Shown in pieces: positions 24,497 to 33,555 of a stretch of 55,906 bases of DNA. Under the pieces are notes generated by a model. That model ran no database searches. It saw only the letters and a program-made list of their open reading frames with translations, and had not been told where the DNA came from. The stretch is from positions 50,045 to 105,950 of the forward strand of contig KV425575.1 of assembly GCA_001632425.1 (NCBI GenBank), in the 5' to 3' direction. Each line of letters begins with the position of its first letter. The stretch's first letter is position 1. The DNA is from Neolentinus lepideus HHB14362 ss-1 (Eukaryota; Basidiomycota; Agaricomycetes; Gloeophyllales; Gloeophyllaceae). The position numbers and the translations under genes were made by a program.

Positions 24497-24651
24497 TCAC
24501 AGGTCTATGGTGTAGCAAGGCACAAGTGTAAACATAGAACATAGTCTTTGTACGAATGTGGAAATGGTCCACACATGGCCTTTTCTTCAGAGGATGACCA
24601 CTTCCGCCAGCCTCAGGAGCCTCAAAACCATCTCGAAAAGCTTTTTGCCAC
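24497..24651 (+). repeat. Split direct repeat A2
   Basis: Second A copy, directly after B1. The B1/A2 junction reads TACAAAGA-TCACAGGTC, as expected from a circular intermediate. Confidence 0.9.
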
Positions 24652-24717
24652 CTGCCCTTCCCTCTTGAGGTTGCTGACCTTCCATCCTTTGCTGGGGTCT
24701 GGCTCTGCAGTCTATGG

Positions 24718-24753
24718 TTCGGGAATCATCACTCACTGACACATCCCTCACCT
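24718..24753 (+). repeat. Split direct repeat B2, left part
   Basis: First 36 bp of B2, interrupted by the hAT-like element. The last 8 bases (24746-24753, CCTCACCT) are the left copy of its target duplication. Confidence 0.85.
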
Positions 24754-26022
24754 CAGTGTTGTGCTGGTTGGCGTCTGCGAGGTTCAGTTTACACGTCAAC
24801 TTTAGAACTAGTTGACTATGGTTTGGACAACCAAGATTTTTGGACAACTCTTCCCATGAACCGAACCTTGCCACTATACTAATTATAGAAGTGGGTGGCT
24901 GAAGATGCATTATTGATGTCTGCCCTTTGTGATGCTCGTACAATTACAGAAAGACATATATAATTGTTCTTATATATTAGAATAGTAGTGGTCTTTCAAA
25001 TGCAGTCAAAATGGTGCATCAATACTGGTCAATAGTGCCTATTTTATGCCTTTTATTCAGTACATTGAGATGGCATACCCTGTGCTGCTCCTGTCCAGCT
25101 CTCCGCGAGCCCTCTATTGCATAGGCTCGCCACTTCTCAATTGAAGCTCCTCTCACAGAACTCGGTCGACTTGCGAAGCGGCTGGGCCAATTCAACGGTA
25201 TTTTGGTGAGTGGCGTGACATTGCGCCAAATGTATGTTCAGACTTAGACAAAATTCAACACCGTTAGCAGTAGCACTTCCAGTTTCCATTCTTTGTTAAC
25301 AGGTACACTATGGCAGACTGATTGAATTATTACTATATTTCCATCTATTGATTTGTCTGTTCATCTGGCCATATTATATAGCAGTTCGGGATCCAGCTCC
25401 TGTACTTGCAGCATCTCTTGTATTTCGAGCTTGAATGCCACACAACACTCGGTTGGCACTTGATACCGTCTCGAGGAGTGCAACAGCGAGGACAAGGAGG
25501 GTCCTTTTGATGTGTTCGGTGAATGCACAGATGTTGAACAATCTTAAATGACACATTTATAGTTACATTGGATTGAGAATTGCTAATATAGTACATAGAG
25601 TAATGACAGAGAAAGTACCGAGAGGAGTGCCTTCATGCAACACTCATGTGACACCAGATTCAAGAGTGATTGAGCGAAATTTCGCCAAGTCCATTGTCAC
25701 GCTTGGCGGCAAACACCGTGTGACCCTAGGCTGTGTGACCGCCGGATTGGCCCAGTCCGCTCGCAAGCTCGCGTCTTCCTTCTCTCCTGTCTTTTCGAGA
25801 AGACACGTGCATTGCGTGCTGGATTGGTGACGAGTCTAGGAGTCTACACATGCTATGCTAGGTATATAATACACTTTATTGTGTTATTCGAGGCAATACA
25901 TAGGCCGTGGGTAACCAGCGCCACAGTTGCCCGGTTTGGTGACCAAAAATGGGCGTCAACTAGTTGCCCAGTTGACGGTTTCGTCAACCGACGTCAACTA
26001 GTTGCGAACCGGCACAACACTG
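24754..26022. mobile_element. Non-autonomous hAT-like DNA transposon (1269 bp)
   Basis: The ends are the perfect inverted repeat CAGTGTTGTGC..GCACAACACTG (24754-24764, 26012-26022), with weaker similarity further in. An 8-bp target duplication CCTCACCT flanks it (24746-24753 and 26023-26030). Removing the element and one duplication copy restores B2 to match B1 exactly in length, which proves insertion. TIRs beginning CAGTG with 8-bp duplications are typical of the hAT superfamily. Subterminal GTCAACTAGTTG motifs (about 25955 and 25993, related sequence near 24798) resemble transposase-binding repeats. No transposase-like frame is present, so it needs a helper. Confidence 0.9.
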
Positions 26023-26030
26023 CCTCACCT

Positions 26031-26136
26031 CCAGGACTTCAGACTCGGGCCGGGAAACCATCAGCGGTTTTCGCCCAAAAAAGCATCAAGCTGCCTACTA
26101 CAGTTTAGCTAGCCTCTCACGTAGCAAGTACAAAGA
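26031..26136 (+). repeat. Split direct repeat B2, right part
   Basis: Remaining 106 bp of B2 and the right end of the retroelement, ending TACAAAGA like B1. It retains CpG sites lost from B1. Confidence 0.85.
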
Positions 26137-26475
26137 CAATTATATTGACAAAATCCCGATGAACCTCTGGAACGTCACATGACATTGCTGTGCTCAATTC
26201 AAGCTCCGCTCATTACTATACCTGAGAGTAACACCCCGCGTAACGTCCGTGCTTGAGGATAAGCGGTGTAGTTAACTTCCTGTTTTGCCCGTTTAGCCAG
26301 CAGGATCTGCTTAGAATCTAGGGACAACGAGCAACTAGGCTTTCAAGACCCGCCACTGGAACTTTTCGGTGTACTTCAGACGTGAGGCACTTGCGTCTAA
26401 AGTGCCATCGAGGTGGTCTCAACGCGGGTTTGAACGTTGAGCATCCAATCAACTTTCGTTCGGTTCCGAGAACTT
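26137..26475. promoter_or_regulatory. Region upstream of sirtuin gene
   Basis: These 339 bp lie between the retroelement end and the sirtuin ATG and must include the sirtuin promoter. No TATA box or other element is clear. Confidence 0.35.
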
Positions 26476-27539
26476 ATGTCAGGTTCAACTCCCGCCGACG
26501 CTTTCCGGGAGGCCTTTCGCAACAGCAAGCACATCGTTGTCATTGCAGGAGCGGGCCTTTCTGCAGCCTCGGGTAAGGAAGTACTCAACTAATTACTCGA
26601 GGCTCCGACTAAACGTCGGCCAGGCATTCCTACCTTTCGTGATGGTGGTGGCATGTGGCGGTCGTTGGACGCCACTGCTCTAGCCACACCTGAGGCATTC
26701 AGCGAGAATCCTTCTCTAGTTTGGCAGTTTTACCATTATCGCCGGACCAAGTTGGGAGCCTCAGTACTTCTTTGGTGTATTCGCTACTGACCTATCTCGT
26801 AGAGCATTGAAGGCGAAGCCCAACCCTGCGCATGAAATTATTGCGAAGATGTCCGTGCCCTCGTACCTCAAGAAAGTCGCCCCGGCCGCCAAAACCTTCC
26901 ACCTCGTAACGCAAAACGTCGACCGCCTCTCAGTTGCTGCCCTGGACTCGCTCACCGAGCGTCTTGCATCCGAATCCGTCTCTGCCTCGGATGGCCCAGG
27001 AAAACGCGCTACTTTCCCCAACTGTATCCTCGAGATGCATGGCAGAATCTACGATGTGAAGTGCACCGCCTGCGACTACTGCGCGGAGGACCGCACGGAT
27101 CCCCTTTCCCCTGCGCTCGGTACTGCTGACGCCCTCTTTACAGACTACCACGACGCGGGCTCGAGAGAGGTCAACATTCCCGCGGAGGACCTTCCGCGCT
27201 GCCCTGCCTGCGGTGCGCTCGCGCGCCCGGGCGTTGTTTGGTTCGGCGAGAAGCCGTACCATCTCGACGAGATCAACAGTATCGTCTACAAGGCGGACAT
27301 GTGCCTCGTCATCGGCACGTCATCAACGGTACGTCTCTTGTCCACCGCGCTTTCCACGCCTGCACACTGTTCATTCCCAGGTGCGCCCGGCTTCCACCTA
27401 CGCTTACCGCGTCCAGCGGCACGGCGGCAAGGTTGCCGTCTTCAATCTGGACCCCAGCGATAAAGACGAGCGAGCAGACTTCGTCTTCTCCGGCTGTTGT
27501 GAAACTGTGCTTCCTTCCTTATTTCCCGAACTTGCATAA
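26476..27539 (+). CDS. SIRT5-like NAD-dependent protein deacylase (sirtuin class III)
   Basis: Sirtuins remove acyl groups from lysine using NAD+. Four exons, 26476-26572, 26624-26750, 26803-27328 and 27381-27539, with introns of 51-52 bp give 302 residues. NAD-binding [14 protein letters not shown] joins across intron 1, followed by WR and TPEAF. FYHYRR holds the Tyr and Arg (YxxR) that in SIRT5 bind acidic acyl groups, so desuccinylase or demalonylase activity is the best guess. The catalytic segment has TQNVDRLS and the base His in LEMHG. Zinc is held by CTAC and CPAC. VVWFGE and GTSSTV complete the Rossmann part. The location is probably mitochondrial or cytosolic; no strong presequence is visible. 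The insert between TQNVD and LEMHG is longer than in animal SIRT5. Confidence 0.93.
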
Positions 27540-29213
27540 TGTGCGAATAGCATTGTGATCTTAATCATGGATATCACAGCTTTGCTGCCGAGCTTTCCTA
27601 TAGTACCTGCGAACTCAATCGCAACTTCAGCCTAGATCATTCATTCTGCTGAGGTAGATGTTCAAGCACATCTGGTCTGGAGAGACGAAGCTCGAATATG
27701 TATACCAAGAAACCATGGCTGTGTATGAGGACTTGTTTTACTTAATAGGTATTCGTTTTGATCCATGGTGCATTCGAATCTCCTACCTAAGGCTAGTCAA
27801 TTCTTACTTCGGTCAGTCTGCTTATTTGTTTATATCAGTTTCGAGATTGGTTCGGGGATTTCTTGGAGTTCGAGGTTATTTCCGATCGGTCCCTGCATCA
27901 TGAAAATCGAAATATCGTCTTAGAAGCAAACCAAAGCCAAAGAGCATCAAACACGCAAAGACAATTCGCCGGAGACGCGACTTCGAACCCCAGCAACACA
28001 CAAATATCAACTTCTGATGCACCACCTCTTCCTTCCGATGCATGCAAATGAACAGAGATTTGCGTAAGAATCGAGCGCTTCCTCGTCACGGTTACTTAGT
28101 GGAGCAACACAGAACTTAAGCTTGTAATGAGCACCCGCATTCCTCAAGTCCTTAGAATGATACGTATGAACGGAAATCAGCGTCTTGGTTCATAAAGTAA
28201 GTCGTGTCCTGTCTGACCGCAGCGTCCCAGATTCATAGAGCAAAAGTCGACAGGATTTGGCGACCTACCCTCCCTTCTAGGCAGGAAATATACGTCGAAG
28301 TTCACGTCGGGGCGGACGCATCCTGTTTGTCCACGACGCTCCAATCACCCACCTTCAATCACCCACCTTCCTCGATCGCACTCGCATTCTCTACGACTAC
28401 GACTCGACTTGCTGGCTTCTGAAATAAACCGGATCTTCAGTTAACTAGGGGAGATATCGATGCGCAGCTGACCATCCGGATAAAGTCGGCCGCCTCGTTC
28501 TCATGGGCGGCCCTCCTCACCATGCGCAACGACGTATCACAGATCATCGATCTCTCAAGAGGCTGGCTGGGTGCGCGAGCGAAAGCGGACGCGCAGATCC
28601 TCGCCAGCTTCGAAGAGAAGGCGCGTCATAGCCTGGAGGCCTGGCGTCGTTAGGGTCTGCGAAGCAGTCGCATATTTTGAATTCCGCGTACACGGTCGTC
28701 AATATTATGGCAAGGGAAGATCAGACCGTGTTCGAGGCCCTCGAGAAGAAAGTGATGTTTGTTGGAATAGATACGGTGACGTTTGTCGAGATAGATACGG
28801 TGAGATAGATACGAGGCATTGCTTCGTGCTCGAAGGACGGGCCAGGCACTTGACGGCGATCTATAGTATGATGTCAGTAAACACCGCCCATGTGCATGTA
28901 CTGTATGACCTCAGAGTAAAGAATAAGCGCATCCTTTCCCAGTGCGTATGTATGTATGAGTGAGGAGGCGCGAGTACTGTGAGCTTTTAGGAATACAACA
29001 GAGACATACTAATGCACTGTACGTATCGTGGCGTTCATGAATATCGTAGAATACAGTATACACTGTTCGCGAAAGAAATCCGGATAAATAATGCATACTG
29101 TATCACGGTACCCGGCGTATACGTTTTGACCTCTTCGCGTACAGTAAGAGTGTGGGACGCAGCCACGGACGTAGACAACAGCGCACTCAACTCCAGGTAG
29201 AGACACAATCCCC
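27540..29213. other. Intergenic region with one possible coding remnant
   Basis: Mostly unassigned; a separate entry covers 28440-28812. A short direct repeat AATCACCCACCTTC occurs twice at about 28344-28370, and GATAGATACGGTGA-like units repeat around 28767-28810. Confidence 0.4.
28440..28812 (+). pseudogene. Possible small coding remnant, one apparent frameshift
   Basis: A splice-acceptor-like TTAACTAG at about 28443-28450 is followed by an open frame with protein-like composition (RIKSAASFSWAALLTMRN, then SRGWLGARAKADAQIL) ending TAG near 28651. Shifting frame by one base near the end continues as QSHILNSAYTVVNIMARED and ALEKKVMFVGIDTV to a stop at about 28806. Both halves look helical and coding, but no family was recognised and no start was found. 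It may be a decayed gene or an unspliced fragment. Confidence 0.3.
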
Positions 29214-30942
29214 TCAGCGATCATGTACAGTCGAATATCCATCATCATCCGCCGGCGACGGACTCGACTCGAACGTCTCGCTCGACCCGGGCGACGTCGA
29301 CCCCGACACCTCCGGCGTGGTATCGTTCGGCTGGAGCGTCATCGACAGCCACGTCGACAGCGTCGTGAGGTTCAGCGCCTCGTTCGACGAGTCGAGCGCC
29401 GGCATCTCGAATGGCATCCGTGGCTGCTGGGCGTACCCCTCATGCGACGGTGTAGGGACGGGCCATGAGCCTTGGTGGTGGACGATCGATGGGCTCGGGT
29501 GGCTGTAGCGACTCCTGTCGTGGTGCGAGGTCGGATATCCAACGTGCTGTTGGACCTGTGCGAGATACTCCTGTGGCGTCACGTCCACGCTACCGAGCAA
29601 GCCACCCATGCCATCATCCACGTACGCGCCATAATACGGCGGCGGTATGTTCGTCATGTAGCTGCGGCCAGCATCAAAACCCCGATTGCCCGGATTCGGC
29701 ACGCTCGTCGAGGAAAAGGGGATGTGGCTCATGCTCACGCCGCGGACGTACGACTGCTCTTGCTGCATGTTGCGTATGAACTCTTCCTCTTGGGATGTGC
29801 TGAACAGAAAGATGTCGTCTCCGGGCTGAGGGTACCAGCGTCCTTCTCGATTTCGTACTTGCGTGTTGTCGTTGAAGAACGCTTCTATTAGTCGATTCGA
29901 GAGTTCGGGCTGGGCATGGTGTGACTGTGAGTGGGAGTGTGTTGGAGCTCCGGAATGGTGTGGGGAAGTGGGTGTTGTTGGAGATAAATTGAGGTTGAGC
30001 CCGGCCGTGGATGTCACGGGAACGTCGTACAGAGGAGACATACTGGTCATCTCGCTCGACGATGCACTCGGCATGGATCCCGCCCCCGGGCTTCGCGACG
30101 TGGAAGCCCCTGTATCGACATTGAGTCGCAGTAATTGATCGGGCAATCTCTTGCTTCTGCTGTCAATCTAGCACGGATCATGGCTTTCATTCAAATTAAT
30201 GCCCTAGCAATTGAATAGAGAACGTACGAGATTATTGGGATAAGAAGACGATGGATCAGTGGGCGATGATCGCCCGGATGGCGAGGAAGCCCTTGAGCCT
30301 TCCTGCTGGGACGAAACGGTATCCCGAGCGCGGCGCAGCCGGCTGTACCGATTCCGGCAGTGCACCGACGCGCGCCCGGGAAGCAGCGTAGAAATAGTGT
30401 TCCACTTTTGTCCGTGCATCTTCAACGCCTCGAGGAGCGTGCGATCCTCCTCAGGCGTCCACGGCTCCCTCGATATTCCCGGATCGAGGTTCTCCCGCCA
30501 CCGCTTCGCGCACTGGTCGTCCGTGCGCCCGTCAACGTGCCGCGCGACCTTGGACCAGTTCTGGCCATGCATCGCGACGGCATCCAGGAGCACGGCGTCC
30601 TCCGCAGCCGTCCAGCGGCCCTTGCGCAGCGTCGGATCCAGCGAGTGAATCCATCGCTTCCTGCAGCTCTTGTTCGAGCGACCTAGTAGCTCATGGAGGA
30701 ATCAACATCACATCCTCCAAGCGCCGGACTACTGAGCGAGATTCGCGCGCTGCTCACCAGGTAAGCAGTCTGATATCTTTTGCCAGTTGATCTTCGCCCC
30801 TTCTGAACGACGCAACAAGTGAGTCTGTCGATCACTGTCGATCTTACAGGGAGAGCTTACTACCATATTCCGCTACGGCTGCCCTGAGGACCTCATCTTC
30901 CTCCTCCGTCCACTTCTTCTCTGACTTCTGCGCAAATGACAT
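29214..30942 (-). CDS. R1R2R3 MYB-type transcription factor (paralog 1)
   Basis: Nuclear DNA-binding regulator. Four exons on the minus strand, 30942-30861, 30802-30758, 30682-30228 and 30167-29214, give 511 residues. Three MYB repeats lie in residues ~8-160. R1 starts at KKWTEEEDEVLRAAVAEYG and continues with INWQKISDCLPGRSNKSC. R2 has GRWTAAEDAVLL then WSKVARHVDGRTDDQC. R3 has EPWTPEEDRTLL then WNTISTLLPGRASVHCRNR. The Trp spacing fits the c-Myb fold. The rest is Ser/Pro/His/Gln-rich, as in activation regions, and DSRSKRLP could help nuclear import. It is a paralog of the gene at 36918, with an identical 45-nt second exon length. Targets unknown. Confidence 0.9.
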
Positions 30943-32914
30943 GGAAAATATGGCGTCGTACGTCAAGAGGAGATATATATTGAGATCCTCACCCCGGTAC
31001 GGCGTAGGCGTTGAGGTTGCTCACGGGATTACAGATGGAGGTATATGAGTACCAGGGCTGCTCGGACGAAATAAGAACAGCGCCACAGTTATCAGTCATC
31101 TTCGCCATACCTTTAAATTCAATGCCTGCCGCAAAATTGAATCCGGGCCCATGTGACTTGTAATAAATAAATACTCACTGGAATAAAAACCTGTAAGACA
31201 CTACGGTTGCATTCTGGTGTCCAGCGGGTTTTGAGCGGTCAAATTTAGAGGAAGAGGTTGCAGTGGAGGATGCGTCTTGAGTGTGAGTGCGAATCACGGC
31301 GTCGGCCGAATTATCTGATTAGATTATTAAGGGCACGTGCGAGATCATATCGGGAGACAACGTCCATCGGCAACCCATCGGCCGAACCGGCTGCAGATTT
31401 AGGGCCGGCTCGATACGTCCAAAAGAGTATCTAATCTGATCAGCACGGAAGTACCCGACAGCCACCGCAAGGCGCCAACTGTCACAAACACTTTGTTGGC
31501 AGTGGCGGACGAGTGAGTCAATTCTTGCTCGAAACATCACTGGCGCTGCGGAGTGGAACTTGTTCGATTTATTTGTTTCGTATCCGTGCTGGGCCAAGTG
31601 TCCAAGCTGCACAGTATTGTCTGTCCTCCATGCTGGTGCTCAATAGACTTGCATACGGGCGATCATCTCACCTGGAAATCTGGAAAAGGCGGTCCAAATA
31701 TACTTCCAATATCGTTTCATGCCGAGCTGCGGCTGTCGCGATTTCTCGCACGCAGCCAGTCTATCATTCAGTCGGAGTCATGTCATGTTGGCTCGGGCAG
31801 GGCGATGAGCTCACGAGCTTCTCGTTCTCTCACATGCTCACACCTGCCGGGACAAGTCTACACAGGCACGCCGCCGTAATCACTCTAGCGCTACAGGTAT
31901 AGTCCAACTTAAGCGTACTTTAGACTGACCGGCTATCAGCGAATGGAGTACCGGGCTGACCGGCGTCCAAATGATAACATCCAGCCCCCGGAGCCGCGCA
32001 TCTATCTCGCTTTTACAAAATCCAATGCATACTGTACGCCCATGCCACACCCTCGAAATTGAGCTCCGCGAGCTCAACAACGCTCCAGGCATCCCCGTGA
32101 CTGAGCGGAAGCAAAGAAGCCTGCTGGCACTGGGGCATATCATCGCGAGATCTGTAATCTATCCGCTTTTGACAGGCTTCGAGACCGATCCCACCGCGAC
32201 TGGAACGCCCAAGATGAAATGCTCCGTCTGGTTGTCCGTCGCCGCGCCCATACGTCAGTGCATCCTGCTGCGTGGACACACTTCTAAGCGTCGAAGATCT
32301 TCCACTTCCATGCTGTGAGAAGCACTTCGTAGGACGGAACTGCATGGTTCATACCAGGGCCCAGACACTCGAGAAAATAGACCACGGTGGAAGATGTCAG
32401 ATAACCTAACGAACGAAAGCCGAACGCGATATCAGTATTGTACGTGTGCGAAACCACCAATATAATAATAATGCTGTGCGCGCAGTTTGGTCTTCCAGAT
32501 CACAATATGCCATATGGACATATTATACGACAACAGCGCGTTTCAGAACGGCCTGATGAACAGGAGGAATGAAGCGAAACGATACATACTAGGTCTAGGA
32601 CTGGATTATTTTCCGTAACGCCATCAATACCCCATGTCAGGTGCTGTGATGCGATCCGTGATCGTGCTTTAAAGCCGACGGGGGCAGCATCGTTCCGTCG
32701 GTCGCAGCCAAGGCGCTAGAAATCGTTCGTCCATGTACATGTCGGCCCCGCACAATTTGTTACCCCAGTGTAGCCATTGGTTTCATTTAGCACTAGAAGG
32801 CAGGAGGGATCATCGACCTGACTTGTATACACTCCGGCCTTGACACGGCCTTCGAATAGGCTATACTCTATCGAGGATGGGAGCAAGCCAATCGCTTCAA
32901 GGCCATTGCGGATA

Positions 32915-33245
32915 CTTCGCTCGGTCTGGGATTTCCGGAATGAGAGTGGACCTGGATCGCGAAGTCGGCGAAGAACAAATGTCCGAACCACGTCATCGAT
33001 AATATATTCCGATTGTCGTACATTCAAGAGCAACTCACGAATCCTTAGACGTCATTCCGTCTTGATAGTACACTCACTGACAAATGAAAGCCATCCACCA
33101 GCATAGAAATCGTGCGTGAGAGTATTAAGATGCAGCAGTAAATGCTTGTGAGACATTTGTCACTCTGAAGCGCAAGACGGAGACGTGAAGGTGGGTAGCC
33201 TCGCTCAGAAGAGCTCGAAGGATTCCAAGGTTCGCTTGAGGGTCA
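32915..33245. repeat. Tandem duplication, unit 1
   Basis: Aligns with 33257-33555. Shared stretches include GTGGACCTGGATCGCGAAGT, ACGTCATCGATAATAT and GACGTCATTCCGTCTTGATA, in the same order. Boundaries are approximate. Confidence 0.8.
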
Positions 33246-33256
33246 GTGCTTTCACT

Positions 33257-33555
33257 CGGTCTGGAATTTCCGGATCGAGGGTGGACCTGGATCGCGAAGT
33301 TGGCGAAGAACAAGTATCGGCCACGTCATCGATAATATTCTAATTGTCGTGCATACAAGAGCAACTCAAGAACCCTCAGACGTCATTCCGTCTTGATAGT
33401 ACACGCACTGATGAATGAACGCCACCCTCCAGCATAAAAAACGTGCGTGAGTCCTAAGATGCAGCAGTAGATGCGTGACGCCTAAGCAGAGACATTTGCC
33501 ACTCATAAGTGCAAGACGCAGGACGTGAAGGTGTGTAGCCTCGCTGAGAGGTCCC
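33257..33555. repeat. Tandem duplication, unit 2
   Basis: Second unit of the duplication at 32915-33245, directly adjacent and in the same orientation, with scattered substitutions and small indels. Confidence 0.8.

Larger units (their letters stand above)
19329..26136 (+). mobile_element. Ngaro/PAT-type tyrosine-recombinase retrotransposon, with nested hAT-like insertion
   Basis: The element has the order A1 - gag - RT/RNase H - tyrosine recombinase - B1 - A2 - B2. A1 (19329-19483) matches A2 (24497-24651) over 155 bp without indels. B1 (24355-24496) matches B2 (24718-24753 plus 26031-26136), 142 bp each once the inserted DNA element is removed. Split direct repeats plus a tyrosine recombinase in place of a DDE integrase are the hallmark of Ngaro/PAT elements, a branch of the DIRS-like group that integrates by recombination and makes no target duplication. 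Without the insertion the element is about 5.5 kb. Coding frames hold in-frame stops, so it is not autonomous now. No methyltransferase-like domain was seen. Confidence 0.88.

Noticed and set aside
19329..24651. A1 and A2 read as long terminal repeats of an LTR retrotransposon
   Set aside because: The element encodes a tyrosine recombinase and a second repeat pair (B1/B2) lies in the split order, so LTRs do not fit.
30259..30686. Plus-strand open frames across the MYB repeats
   Set aside because: Antisense shadows of a conserved GC-rich coding exon.
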